This document shows, piece by piece, positions 6,948 through 14,194 of a stretch of DNA of 14,715 nt. The stretch spans positions 1 through 14,715 of the forward strand of contig JBBKVK010000206.1 in assembly GCA_037968395.1 (NCBI GenBank). The letters run 5' to 3'. Below the pieces are notes generated by a model. It ran no database searches. It had not been told where the DNA came from and saw only the letters and a program-made list of their open reading frames with translations. The position numbers and the translations under genes are program-made. The stretch's first letter is position 1, and every line of letters starts with the position of its first letter. The DNA is from JADKBO01 sp037968395 (GTDB lineage: Bacteria > Bacteroidota > Bacteroidia > Chitinophagales > Saprospiraceae).

Positions 6948-7697
6948 TTAAAATACCATTTTTTTACTTGCAGCTATTGCAGCACCAATCACACCAGCTT
7001 CATTCAAAAGTGTAGCAGGGGTTATAGGTGTTTTCACAGTAAGATACTTTTCGTATTTATCTATCTTCTTGCTGATGCCTCCACCAATGATAAACGCATC
7101 TGGTCTTAATATAAAGTCTAAATGCTCCAAGTATTCATTAAAGCCAAGACCCCATGCTTTCCAACTCAGTTTTTTTGATTCTCTAGCAAAGTTGGAAACA
7201 TATTTTTCAGCATATGATTTATGAAAATTTATATGACCAAATTCTGTATTGGGGATTAATTCTCCATTATAAAAAAATGCAGAACCTATGCCAGTCCCTA
7301 CCGTTAAAAAGATAGTAAGCCCTTTTTGTGTAATGCTCTTAGAATATGTGTTTTCGGCTAATCCCGCAGCATCGGCATCATTGAGAACAAATACTTCTTT
7401 GTTAAGTACTTTTGTGAAATGGTCAATAATAGGAAATTCTATCCAAGAAGAGTCTACATTGGCTGCTGTCAGAGAGTGTTTTCCCTTAATAACAGCAGGA
7501 AATCCAATACCTACAACATTTCCTTTATAATCTAGTAAGTCAATGAGTTCATTAATTTGTTTGGCTACTGTCTTTGGAGTAGCAGGTTGAATTGTTCTTA
7601 GTTTTAATCTTTCGGTCAGTAACTTACCAGTGCTTAAGTCTACTACGGCACCTTTTATTCCTGTTCCTCCTACATCAATTCCTAATACTTCATTCAT
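6948..7697 (-). CDS. ppgK: ROK-family kinase, polyphosphate glucokinase type
   Basis: The 249-residue kinase has the ROK/ASKHA layout: the N-terminal phosphate loop GIDVGGTGIKGAVVD (6-20), the catalytic region LNDADAAGLAE (105-115, Asp107 the likely base), a second phosphate loop TVGTGIGSAFF (132-142), EFGHI (152-156) and the adenosine-type loop IIGGGISKK (203-211). The NDADAAG form, the short length and the absence of the Cys-rich zinc site CxCGxxGC of ordinary ROK kinases all point to the polyphosphate glucokinase subfamily, which phosphorylates glucose with polyphosphate and often also ATP. Donor preference cannot be read from sequence. It sits between a cyclophilin gene (28-nt gap) and scpA (9-nt gap), which gives no clue to a shared pathway. 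Confidence 0.85.
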   Translation of the reverse strand: MNEVLGIDVGGTGIKGAVVDLSTGKLLTERLKLRTIQPATPKTVAKQINELIDLLDYKGNVVGIGFPAVIKGKHSLTAANVDSSWIEFPIIDHFTKVLNKEVFVLNDADAAGLAENTYSKSITQKGLTIFLTVGTGIGSAFFYNGELIPNTEFGHINFHKSYAEKYVSNFARESKKLSWKAWGLGFNEYLEHLDFILRPDAFIIGGGISKKIDKYEKYLTVKTPITPATLLNEAGVIGAAIAASKKMVF

Positions 7698-7725
7698 ACT
7701 TCTAAGATCCTCTAACTGGTTTAAA

Positions 7726-8622
7726 TTATTTAATAGCTCTTACTCTTATTATTTTAACATCTACTAACGGTCTATCACCTGGAGCTGTTTCTACTGCGGC
7801 TATTTTATCAATTATATCAAGACCTTTTACTACTTGACCAAATACCGTATACTCTTGGTCTAAGAATGGTGTTCCACCTTCGTTAATCAGTATTTCTCTG
7901 GCTTTTTCGTCGTATTTGATGCCTTTTTGTGCTTCCATTATGGCGATTTGACTTTCTGGAAGCGGTTTGCCATCTACGATATAAAATTGAGATCCAGAAG
8001 ATTTCTTTTCAGGATTAGATGGGCCCCCAGTCCTTGCAGATGCTAAAGCTCCTTTTACGTGGAAAAGTGTTTTATCAAATTCAGCAGGTATTTGGTAACC
8101 TGGGCCACCACTACCTAATCTTTGTCCTTCAGTTGCATTCTTACTCTCAGGATCCCCACCTTGAATCATAAAACCTTCAATTACTCTATGGAATATTAAA
8201 CCGTCATAAAAACCAGTTTCTGCTAGTTTTACAAAGTTGTCTCTGTGCAATGGCGTCAAGTCTGATAATTGTATAGTCATTGTACCAAGAGTCGTTTCCA
8301 TTTCTATCAAACAGTCATGAGGAGGATCTACCACTATTTGCTTCTCCATGATACTTTCTTTTGACCCTTTGGTTGCTTTTAGTTGTACTGTGTAATGTCC
8401 AGACAAATAATATTTATGCTGTGGTGAAGCTTCAACAGATGTATTGCCATCACCGAAATCCCAAGAGTACGTATCTGCTTTTTTTGATTCATTATTAAAC
8501 TTGATCTCGACAGGGGCTTTGACATGATCCGCATCTGACGAAAACATTGCAATTGGTTTAGCACAAGAAGTTACCATCAATATCAAAAGTACTGCTGGAA
8601 TCAAGTGAATGTTATTTTTCAT
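7726..8622 (-). CDS. PKD-cyclophilin fusion lipoprotein (prolyl isomerase)
   Basis: The product is 298 residues from the ATG at 8622; an ATG at 8637 would add five codons. I prefer 8622 because MKNN then a hydrophobic core leads to VTSC, with the lipidated Cys at 20. Numbering below is from the 8637 start. A PKD domain covers about 35-104, with the hallmark WDFGDG at 59-64 and a closing HYTVQLKAT strand. A cyclophilin domain runs from about 108 to the end: FHRVIEGFMIQGGD (149-162) supplies catalytic Arg151 plus Phe156, Met157 and Gln159, and GSQFYIV is at 215-221. An insertion of about 35 residues follows, then FLDQEYTVFG, where Tyr263 replaces the human CypA His126. It probably assists folding of envelope proteins, with PKD as a spacer or binding module. 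It is paralogous to the adjacent upstream gene. Confidence 0.9.
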   Translation of the reverse strand: MKNNIHLIPAVLLILMVTSCAKPIAMFSSDADHVKAPVEIKFNNESKKADTYSWDFGDGNTSVEASPQHKYYLSGHYTVQLKATKGSKESIMEKQIVVDPPHDCLIEMETTLGTMTIQLSDLTPLHRDNFVKLAETGFYDGLIFHRVIEGFMIQGGDPESKNATEGQRLGSGGPGYQIPAEFDKTLFHVKGALASARTGGPSNPEKKSSGSQFYIVDGKPLPESQIAIMEAQKGIKYDEKAREILINEGGTPFLDQEYTVFGQVVKGLDIIDKIAAVETAPGDRPLVDVKIIRVRAIK

Positions 8623-8670
8623 AAATCTATAGTTCATATTATTAATTGTCTTTTTTTTATAATGACTTTA

Positions 8671-9315
8671 TTAATTAAGCATTCTGATTTTCATTTTAAT
8701 ATCTTTCATTGGTCTGGCACCTGGAGCCGTTTCTACATCTGCTATTTTATCTATTACATCTAATCCTTCAATCACCTCGCCAAATGCTGTGTAATCCATA
8801 TCTAATTGAGGTGTTCCACCCAACTCCATATATCTCTTACGCTGGGTATCATTGTATTTTATATTCTTATTAGTAGCGATATTATCCAATATCATCCCTT
8901 CTTGTGGGGCTCCTTGTACTATATAAAACTGTGACCCGGAAGATTTTTTTTCAGGATTCTGGCCGTCTCCAGTTCTGGCCGCTGCCAATACACCTTTAAA
9001 GTGAGGTGACCCTATTTCTGCCGGTATTTGATATCCTGGTCCTCCTGCACCTAAGCTTACTCCTGGTGCAGCACCCTTACTATTAGGGTCGCCTCCTTGT
9101 ATCATAAATCCTTTGATCACTCTGTGAAACAACAAGTCATCATAAAATCCTGCATTAACCAACTTGATAAAATTGTCTCTGTGTAGAGGTGTAGAATCAT
9201 ACAACTCAATCTTCATGTCCCCAAATTCGGTTTCTATTATTGCTGTTTTAGGACCTTTATTGCAAGACCACATTAAGGTAATTATCAATAAAAAAAAGAA
9301 ATTTCTAACCTTCAT
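8671..9315 (-). CDS. Cyclophilin-type prolyl isomerase lipoprotein
   Basis: The 214-residue product has a lipoprotein-like signal ending MWSC (Cys18), with a lipobox looser than the enterobacterial consensus. The rest is a single cyclophilin domain. Catalytic Arg65 and Phe70, Met71 and Gln73 lie in FHRVIKGFMIQGGD, and GSQFYIV is at 127-133. An insertion of about 35 residues precedes LDMDYTAFG (171-179). Against human CypA, Trp121 appears replaced by Gln170, Phe113 by Tyr131 and His126 by Tyr175. The Arg core suggests retained isomerase activity. It lacks the PKD domain of its downstream neighbour but shares the FHRVI, GGDP-SK, EKKSSGSQFYIV and VETAPG stretches, so the two are tandem duplicates. 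It is the first gene of a minus-strand run ending at scpA. Confidence 0.92.
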   Translation of the reverse strand: MKVRNFFFLLIITLMWSCNKGPKTAIIETEFGDMKIELYDSTPLHRDNFIKLVNAGFYDDLLFHRVIKGFMIQGGDPNSKGAAPGVSLGAGGPGYQIPAEIGSPHFKGVLAAARTGDGQNPEKKSSGSQFYIVQGAPQEGMILDNIATNKNIKYNDTQRKRYMELGGTPQLDMDYTAFGEVIEGLDVIDKIADVETAPGARPMKDIKMKIRMLN

Positions 9316-9353
9316 TTTAAATGCTATTTTTTAATTATATTTTGAAATTGACA

Positions 9354-9386
9354 CAAAAATATGGATTTGAAAGGGTAATACTCAAA
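9354..9386 (-). promoter_or_regulatory. Promoter of the cyclophilin-ppgK-scpA run
   Basis: On the minus strand TTTG (9383-9386) is separated by 21 nt from TATTTTTG (9354-9361), fitting the Bacteroidota promoter consensus. Transcription would begin near 9349 and leave a leader of about 34 nt. An 8-bp direct repeat, CTCAAATT (9381-9388 and 9395-9402), overlaps the -33 box. Confidence 0.6.
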
Positions 9387-9466
9387 TTAGTAAGCTCAAA
9401 TTTAATTTTTGCTGTATAATGTAGATTTTTAATTAAATCAATAAAATATATTTCTACAACAACTAT

Positions 9467-9513
9467 GCTTAAAATAATAAGAGGCTACAATGTTTTTTTA
9501 CACAGCAGCCTCT
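9467..9513 (-). terminator. Intrinsic terminator after rho
   Basis: Read on the minus strand, AGAGGCTGC (9505-9513) pairs with GTAGCCTCT (9480-9488) in a 9-bp stem with one G-U pair, followed by TTATTATTTT. It begins 25 nt beyond the rho stop codon. The region 9403-9470 between it and the cyclophilin promoter is AT-rich with no gene. Confidence 0.7.
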
Positions 9514-9538
9514 CAATATATTTATTTTGACTTGTTTA

Positions 9539-11365
9539 TTATCCGTTCATATTGGATAAAAACTCGTCATTTGTCTTAGTACCATTCATTTGTTTTCTTA
9601 AGAAATCCATTGCCTCATCAGGCTTCATATCTGCAAGATAGTTTCTCAATACATGCATACGTTTGAGTGTAACCTCATCCATAAGCAATTCTTCTCTTCT
9701 TGTACTAGATCTAGTAAGGTCAATAGCTGGATACATACGCTTGTTAGCCAATGTTCTATCCAATTGAAGTTCCATGTTACCCGTACCCTTAAATTCTTCA
9801 AAGATCACCTCATCCATCTTAGATCCTGTGTCAGTCAGTGCTGTAGCAAGGATCGTCAATGACCCTCCTCCTTCTATATTCCTAGCTGCACCAAAAAATT
9901 TCTTTGGTTTGTGAAGTGCATTTGCCTCGACACCACCTGATAGTACTCTACCTGAAGTAGGGGCAGTGGTATTATACGCTCTAGCCAATCTTGTAATACT
10001 ATCCAATAATATTACTACGTCATGTCCACTTTCTACCAGTCTCTTTGCTTTTTCTAAGACTATACCAGCTACTCTAACGTGATTTTCAGCAGGCTCATCA
10101 AAGGTAGAAGCTACAACTTCTCCCTTTACACTCCTTTTCATATCAGTTACTTCCTCTGGCCTTTCATCTATTAATAAGACCAATAAATAACACTCAGGGT
10201 GATTTTTGGCAATAGCATTTGCTACATCTTTTAATAAGAATGTCTTACCTGTCTTAGGCTGAGCAACTATTAATCCTCTTTGTCCTTTTCCAATTGGAGA
10301 GAATAAGTCTATCATTCTGTTACCATAATCGCCACCGTCTGCTCTTGTATTTAAGGTAAATTTTTCAACAGGAAATAGTGGTGTCAAATATTCGAATGGT
10401 ACTCTTTCTCTTACTTGAGAAGGTTCAAATCCATTAATTCTTGATAATTTAAGAATGGCAAAGTATTTTTCTCCTTCTTTTGGAGGCCTTATCGTGCCTC
10501 TTACAGTATCACCTGTCTTTAATCCAAATAATTTTACTTGAGAAGGACTCACATAAATATCATCTGGAGAAGAAAGGTAATTGTAATCCGAAGATCTTAA
10601 GAATCCGTACCCATCAGCCATCATCTCTAATACACCTTCTCCTTCTACTAAGCCATCAAATTCTATATTGAATTTATTAGGGTTTACAGGTTCTGGTGCT
10701 TTAGTTTCTTCTTTCCTTGGTGTACGATCATCTCTTCTTGGATTTGGTCTATTGGCATTATTCCTGCCCTCGGCAGAATGCCTAGACTTATTTGTATCCG
10801 TTTTTTGATCTTTATTGATTTCTTGAGAAGTTTCTTTGGTATCGGTTGACGGGGTATTCGTTTTAGATTCTGCCGGGTTTGGTTTGTTTTCCGTTTTGTT
10901 AGGATTGTTATCCCTGTTATTTGTATTTCTAGTGTTCTTAGTTTCGGTTCTTGGGTTGGGCCTATCTTTATTACTCCTTTGTCTAGGATTTGGTTTTGGA
11001 GTATCTTGATTTGCTTTTTGATCTTTATGATCTGCAGGTTTTGATTCTGACTTGGGACTGTTGTCTACTTTTTCAGTTTTAGCAGCCGGAGTATTCTTTG
11101 GTTTCTGAGCTGGTTTTTCTTGCTTAGCAGGAGTTGGTTTTGATTCCTTCTTTTTTATTGGTGCCCTTTTAGGTTTCGCAGGTGCTTTTTTTGCTGCAGC
11201 TGGCTTCGGAGTAGGTAAATCCTTAGATGCAATTGCTTGTTCATCTAAGATTTTGTAAATAAGATCTTGCTTTGCAAGCGATTTATAGGTTTTTAATTTT
11301 AATTTCTCAGCTAATTCCTTAAGCTGTGGTAATAGCATTTCGCTTAATTGCAAAATATCGTACAT
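9539..11365 (-). CDS. rho: Transcription termination factor Rho with long polar insertion
   Basis: Rho is the hexameric RNA-dependent ATPase that ends transcription. This version has 608 residues against about 420 in E. coli. Residues 1-45 form the Rho N-terminal helical domain. Residues 46-230 are an extra low-complexity, probably disordered segment, Lys/Ala/Pro-rich first and Asn/Asp/Lys/Arg-rich later, without any Phe, Trp, Tyr or Cys, and with PNPR at 125, 136 and 207. The RNA-binding cold-shock-like domain follows (GVLEMMADGYGFLRS, 244-258). The ATPase domain shows the P-loop AQPKTGKT (368-375), Walker B VVILLDS (450-456), Q-loop LSGGVEANALHKPKKF (475-490) and R-loop FKGTGNMELQLDR (525-537). 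Such insertions are usual in Bacteroidota Rho; phase separation has been reported for the B. thetaiotaomicron protein. It is transcribed alone, divergently from serS. Confidence 0.97.
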   Translation of the reverse strand: MYDILQLSEMLLPQLKELAEKLKLKTYKSLAKQDLIYKILDEQAIASKDLPTPKPAAAKKAPAKPKRAPIKKKESKPTPAKQEKPAQKPKNTPAAKTEKVDNSPKSESKPADHKDQKANQDTPKPNPRQRSNKDRPNPRTETKNTRNTNNRDNNPNKTENKPNPAESKTNTPSTDTKETSQEINKDQKTDTNKSRHSAEGRNNANRPNPRRDDRTPRKEETKAPEPVNPNKFNIEFDGLVEGEGVLEMMADGYGFLRSSDYNYLSSPDDIYVSPSQVKLFGLKTGDTVRGTIRPPKEGEKYFAILKLSRINGFEPSQVRERVPFEYLTPLFPVEKFTLNTRADGGDYGNRMIDLFSPIGKGQRGLIVAQPKTGKTFLLKDVANAIAKNHPECYLLVLLIDERPEEVTDMKRSVKGEVVASTFDEPAENHVRVAGIVLEKAKRLVESGHDVVILLDSITRLARAYNTTAPTSGRVLSGGVEANALHKPKKFFGAARNIEGGGSLTILATALTDTGSKMDEVIFEEFKGTGNMELQLDRTLANKRMYPAIDLTRSSTRREELLMDEVTLKRMHVLRNYLADMKPDEAMDFLRKQMNGTKTNDEFLSNMNG

Positions 11366-11434
11366 ATCTATATGAATTGAAATGTTTGTTGTAAGATAAA
11401 CTTAATAAAAAGTGTTTTTTAAATTAATGTGGGA

Positions 11435-11450
11435 ACAGGATTGATACCTG
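11435..11450 (-). other. tRNA T-arm-like hairpin in the rho leader
   Basis: On the minus strand CAGG-TATCAAT-CCTG (11436-11450) forms a 4-bp stem with a 7-nt loop. It is followed by TTCCCACA, like the 3' half of an acceptor stem. No D-arm or anticodon arm is recognisable upstream of it. It lies within the predicted 110-nt 5' leader of rho. It may be a decayed tRNA 3' end, a leader structure or chance. Confidence 0.25.
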
Positions 11451-11480
11451 ATTGGAAGGATTCTTATTCACACTGTGCTG

Positions 11481-11510
11481 CAAAAATACATTTAATTTTT
11501 GAATTACAAA
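11481..11510 (-). promoter_or_regulatory. Promoter of rho
   Basis: On the minus strand TTTG (11507-11510) is followed after 18 nt by TATTTTTG (11481-11488), an exact consensus match. Transcription would begin near 11476, so rho has a 5' leader of about 110 nt, much longer than the other leaders inferred here. Confidence 0.75.
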
Positions 11511-11514
11511 ATAC

Positions 11515-11522
11515 TACCTTTG
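11515..11522 (+). promoter_or_regulatory. Predicted -7 element of serS
   Basis: TACCTTTG matches TAnnTTTG exactly and lies 34 nt before the serS start codon, giving a leader of about 30 nt. The -33 box is unclear: the TTG at 11499-11501 is only 13 nt away. The upstream part of this promoter falls inside the oppositely directed rho promoter (11481-11510). Confidence 0.6.
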
Positions 11523-11556
11523 CATTTTATTTAATCATTGAGTAATAATTATAAAT

Positions 11557-12837
11557 ATGCTAGAGCTTAATCTCTTTAGAAATCAGACAGAAAGAGTAAA
11601 AGAAGGTTTACTTAAAAAGAACCCTTCTCTAAATGCAGATGAGATAATTCAAACTGTAATCTCATTAGATGACCAACGTAAATCGCTTCAAACGTCGATA
11701 GACAGTCAGTTAGCAGAAGTAAACAAACTCTCCAAAGAGATAGGTGATCTTTTTAAAAGTGGAAAATCGCAAGAAGCAAATGCGCTAAAAGACTCTGTTA
11801 CGACACTAAAGGAAGATATAAGTTTGCAGGAAGCAAAATATTCTAAAGTCATTATAGATTTAGACGAATTGGTGGTTGGATTGCCCAATATACCTAACGA
11901 ATCAGTCCCTTTTGGTAAATCAGCTGATGATAATGAGGTCTATCAAGATTGGGATGAAGGGTTTACTATATTACATGATGGAGCTTTGCCGCATTGGGAG
12001 TTAGGAGATAAATATGAATTGTTTAGCTTGCCATTAGGTGTCAAAATAACAGGAGCAGGTTTTCCTGTTTATATGGGTAAGGGAGCTCGATTGCAGAGAG
12101 CCTTGATCAGCTTTTTCTTAGATGAAGCCAATAGAGCTGGGTATAAAGAGATCATACCACCACTACTTGTTAATAGTGATTCTGCTTATGCAACTGGTCA
12201 GTTACCTGACAAAGAAGGACAAATGTATCATGCTGTAAAGGATGATTTATACCTTATCCCAACTGCAGAAGTGCCAGTGACAAATATTTATAGAGACGAA
12301 ATCGTATCAGAAGAAGATTTGCCTATTAAATTAACGGGTTACACTCCTTGTTTTAGAAGAGAAGCTGGATCATACGGTGCCGATGTCAAAGGACTAAATA
12401 GGGTACACCAATTTGATAAAGTAGAGATCGTACAGATGGTAAAACCTGAGGATTCTTATAGGACTCTGATGGAAATGGTTGGGCATGTAGAATCCCTATT
12501 AAAAAAATTGGAACTGCCATATAGGATTTTGCGTTTATGTGGTGGAGATATGAGTTTTGCCTCAGCTTTGACTTATGATTTTGAAGTTTATTCGATAGCA
12601 CAAGAGAGATGGTTGGAGGTAAGTTCTGTTTCTAATTTTGAAACTTTTCAATCCAATAGGTTGAAGACACGGTATAAAACATCTGACGGTAAGAAAGAAT
12701 TGGTTCATACTTTAAATGGAAGTGCATTAGCTTTGGCTAGAATAGTGGCTTCGATTTTAGAAAACAACCAAACGCCTGAAGGAATTGTTATACCTAGTGT
12801 ATTGACACCGTATACTGGTTTTAACATTATTGATTAA
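11557..12837 (+). CDS. serS: Seryl-tRNA synthetase
   Basis: This class II synthetase charges tRNA-Ser with serine. The 426-residue length is standard. The N-terminal part (about 25-105) is the long antiparallel coiled coil that grips the tRNA-Ser variable arm, seen as repeated charged heptads (DDQRKSLQTSIDSQLAEVNKL and onward). Then come GAGFPVYMGKGARLQRAL (motif 1 region), the serine-binding TAEVP, motif 2 FRREAGSYGAD from residue 266, and motif 3 LNGSALALAR at 386-395, followed by the characteristic C-terminal end EGIVIPSVLTPY. All catalytic landmarks are present. It is the first gene of a plus-strand run with the zinc peptidase (18-nt gap) and frr, driven by the promoter element at 11515-11522. 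Confidence 0.97.
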   Translation: MLELNLFRNQTERVKEGLLKKNPSLNADEIIQTVISLDDQRKSLQTSIDSQLAEVNKLSKEIGDLFKSGKSQEANALKDSVTTLKEDISLQEAKYSKVIIDLDELVVGLPNIPNESVPFGKSADDNEVYQDWDEGFTILHDGALPHWELGDKYELFSLPLGVKITGAGFPVYMGKGARLQRALISFFLDEANRAGYKEIIPPLLVNSDSAYATGQLPDKEGQMYHAVKDDLYLIPTAEVPVTNIYRDEIVSEEDLPIKLTGYTPCFRREAGSYGADVKGLNRVHQFDKVEIVQMVKPEDSYRTLMEMVGHVESLLKKLELPYRILRLCGGDMSFASALTYDFEVYSIAQERWLEVSSVSNFETFQSNRLKTRYKTSDGKKELVHTLNGSALALARIVASILENNQTPEGIVIPSVLTPYTGFNIID

Positions 12838-12855
12838 AAATTAATTATTAACATT

Positions 12856-13545
12856 ATGTATTTTATTATTTTAGGTTTTTTCACATTAGTAGGCTGGTTA
12901 GTAAGTTCGAGACTTAAATCAAAATTCAAAACATACAGCCAAGTGCCGTTGTCTAATGGACTTTCTGGAGCAGAAATTGCCAGAGAGATGTTAAATTACT
13001 ATGGCATTCATGATGTAAACATTGTTGAAGGTCAAGGCTTTTTGACAGATCACTATAATCCTGCAAACAAAACGGTATCTCTTTCTCCAGCGGTTTTTCA
13101 AGGTAGAAATGTCGCTGCTGCTGCGGTTTCTGCTCACGAATGTGGCCATGCGGTACAACATGCTACGGCATACAACATGTTACAAATGAGATCAAAATTG
13201 GTCCCAGTAGTACAGATAAGTGGTAAAATGCAACAATTCTTATTCATGGGTATGATATTTGGATTAGGAATTGGCGGCGGCGGTGGAATCGGCAGTATTT
13301 TACTTTTAGCCTTGGTTGCTACCTTTGGTATAACAGCATTATTTAGTTTGATAACGTTACCAGTAGAGTTTGATGCAAGTAAGAGGGCATTAGTATGGTT
13401 AGATAACTCAGGTGTCACGAGAGGCCAAGAATACGATGGAGCTAAAGATGCTCTATGGTGGGCAGCAATGACATATGTAGCACAAGCATTAAGTGCCTTA
13501 GTAATGTTCCTATATTTCTTATTGTCATTCTTAGGTAACGACTAA
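12856..13545 (+). CDS. Membrane zinc metallopeptidase, YugP family
   Basis: The 229-residue membrane protein matches the neutral zinc metallopeptidase family of B. subtilis YugP. The zinc-binding motif HECGH (H94, E95, H98) sits in AAAAVSAHECGHAVQHA, and a later conserved acidic stretch LPVEFDASKRAL (about 169-179) probably supplies the third ligand. Hydrophobic segments lie at about 3-17, 126-167 (interrupted by the glycine run GIGGGGGIG) and 203-226. This puts the active site next to the inner membrane. The substrate is unknown for the whole family; membrane protein quality control is a reasonable guess. It is placed between serS and frr without an obvious promoter, so it is probably cotranscribed with serS. 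Confidence 0.9.
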   Translation: MYFIILGFFTLVGWLVSSRLKSKFKTYSQVPLSNGLSGAEIAREMLNYYGIHDVNIVEGQGFLTDHYNPANKTVSLSPAVFQGRNVAAAAVSAHECGHAVQHATAYNMLQMRSKLVPVVQISGKMQQFLFMGMIFGLGIGGGGGIGSILLLALVATFGITALFSLITLPVEFDASKRALVWLDNSGVTRGQEYDGAKDALWWAAMTYVAQALSALVMFLYFLLSFLGND

Positions 13546-13546
13546 C

Positions 13547-13580
13547 AATAAAGTATAATAATTTTTAGAATAAAGTATAA
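13547..13580 (+). repeat. 12-bp direct repeat before frr
   Basis: AATAAAGTATAA occurs at 13547-13558 and again at 13569-13580, 22 nt apart and filling the gap between the zinc peptidase gene and frr. No TAnnTTTG element is present. The repeat may come from a slippage or duplication event, or could be a protein-binding site spaced by about two helical turns. Confidence 0.5.
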
Positions 13581-13588
13581 CAAAACAG

Positions 13589-14152
13589 ATGGAAGCGAAT
13601 TTAGAAGAAGTATTGAATCAAGGATACCAAAGTATGAATGATTCGATCGAACACCTTCAGACAGAACTCTCTAATGTAAGGGCTGGTAAGGCATTTCCAG
13701 GCATGGTATCAGGGTTGATGGTGGACTATTATGGGTCACCAACTCCGATGGCACAAATAGCCAACATTACAACTACAGATGCTAGAACATTAGCGATTCA
13801 ACCATGGGAAAAATCAATGTTAGGCCCTATTGAAAAGTCGATCTTTGAAGCAAACATGGGTATAACTCCGATGAATAATGGTGAGGTGGTAATGTTAATC
13901 GTACCCCCACTTACAGAAGAAAGGCGTAAGAACCTTGTCAAAAACTGTAAAGGCCTAGGAGAAGATGCTAAAGTAAGTATCAGGACTACTAGGCACAAAT
14001 TAATGGAAAACATAAAGAAAGAAGTGAAAGACGGTTTTCCAGAAGATGCAGGCAAAAGAAAAGAAGGCGAGGTGCAAAAGGCAATAGATAACCATGTAAT
14101 TTTAATAGATAAAATGGTTGCCTCAAGAGAAAAAGATATTATGACGGTCTAA
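13589..14152 (+). CDS. frr: Ribosome recycling factor
   Basis: Together with EF-G, this factor splits the post-termination ribosome so that subunits can be reused. The 187-residue length matches the family (185 in E. coli). Recognisable stretches are the first long helix ending LSNVRAGKAFPGMV, the beta domain VDYYGSPTPMAQIANITTTDARTLAIQPWEKSMLGPIEKSI, the hinge part IVPPLTEERRKNLVKNCKGLGEDAKVSIR, and the C-terminal helices ending DKMVASREKDIMTV. It follows the zinc peptidase gene by 43 nt and is closed by a strong intrinsic terminator. pyrH and tsf, frequent frr neighbours elsewhere, are not here. Confidence 0.97.
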   Translation: MEANLEEVLNQGYQSMNDSIEHLQTELSNVRAGKAFPGMVSGLMVDYYGSPTPMAQIANITTTDARTLAIQPWEKSMLGPIEKSIFEANMGITPMNNGEVVMLIVPPLTEERRKNLVKNCKGLGEDAKVSIRTTRHKLMENIKKEVKDGFPEDAGKRKEGEVQKAIDNHVILIDKMVASREKDIMTV

Positions 14153-14194
14153 TACACTTTTACCATTAGATACGTTACTTAATGACATTACATA

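Noticed and set aside
9421..9457. GTAGA...TCTAC inverted repeat in the AT-rich gap after rho
   Set aside because: There are only five pairs around a 27-nt AT-rich loop; this is expected by chance at such base composition.
13258..13290. Glycine-codon-rich stretch that looked like a simple repeat
   Set aside because: It encodes an in-frame GIGGGGGIG membrane-segment motif of the zinc peptidase, not a separate repeat element.
13134..13418. Minus-strand open frame opposite the zinc peptidase, rich in Pro and Ile
   Set aside because: Its composition comes from the glycine and hydrophobic codons of the real gene on the other strand; there is no promoter or family resemblance.
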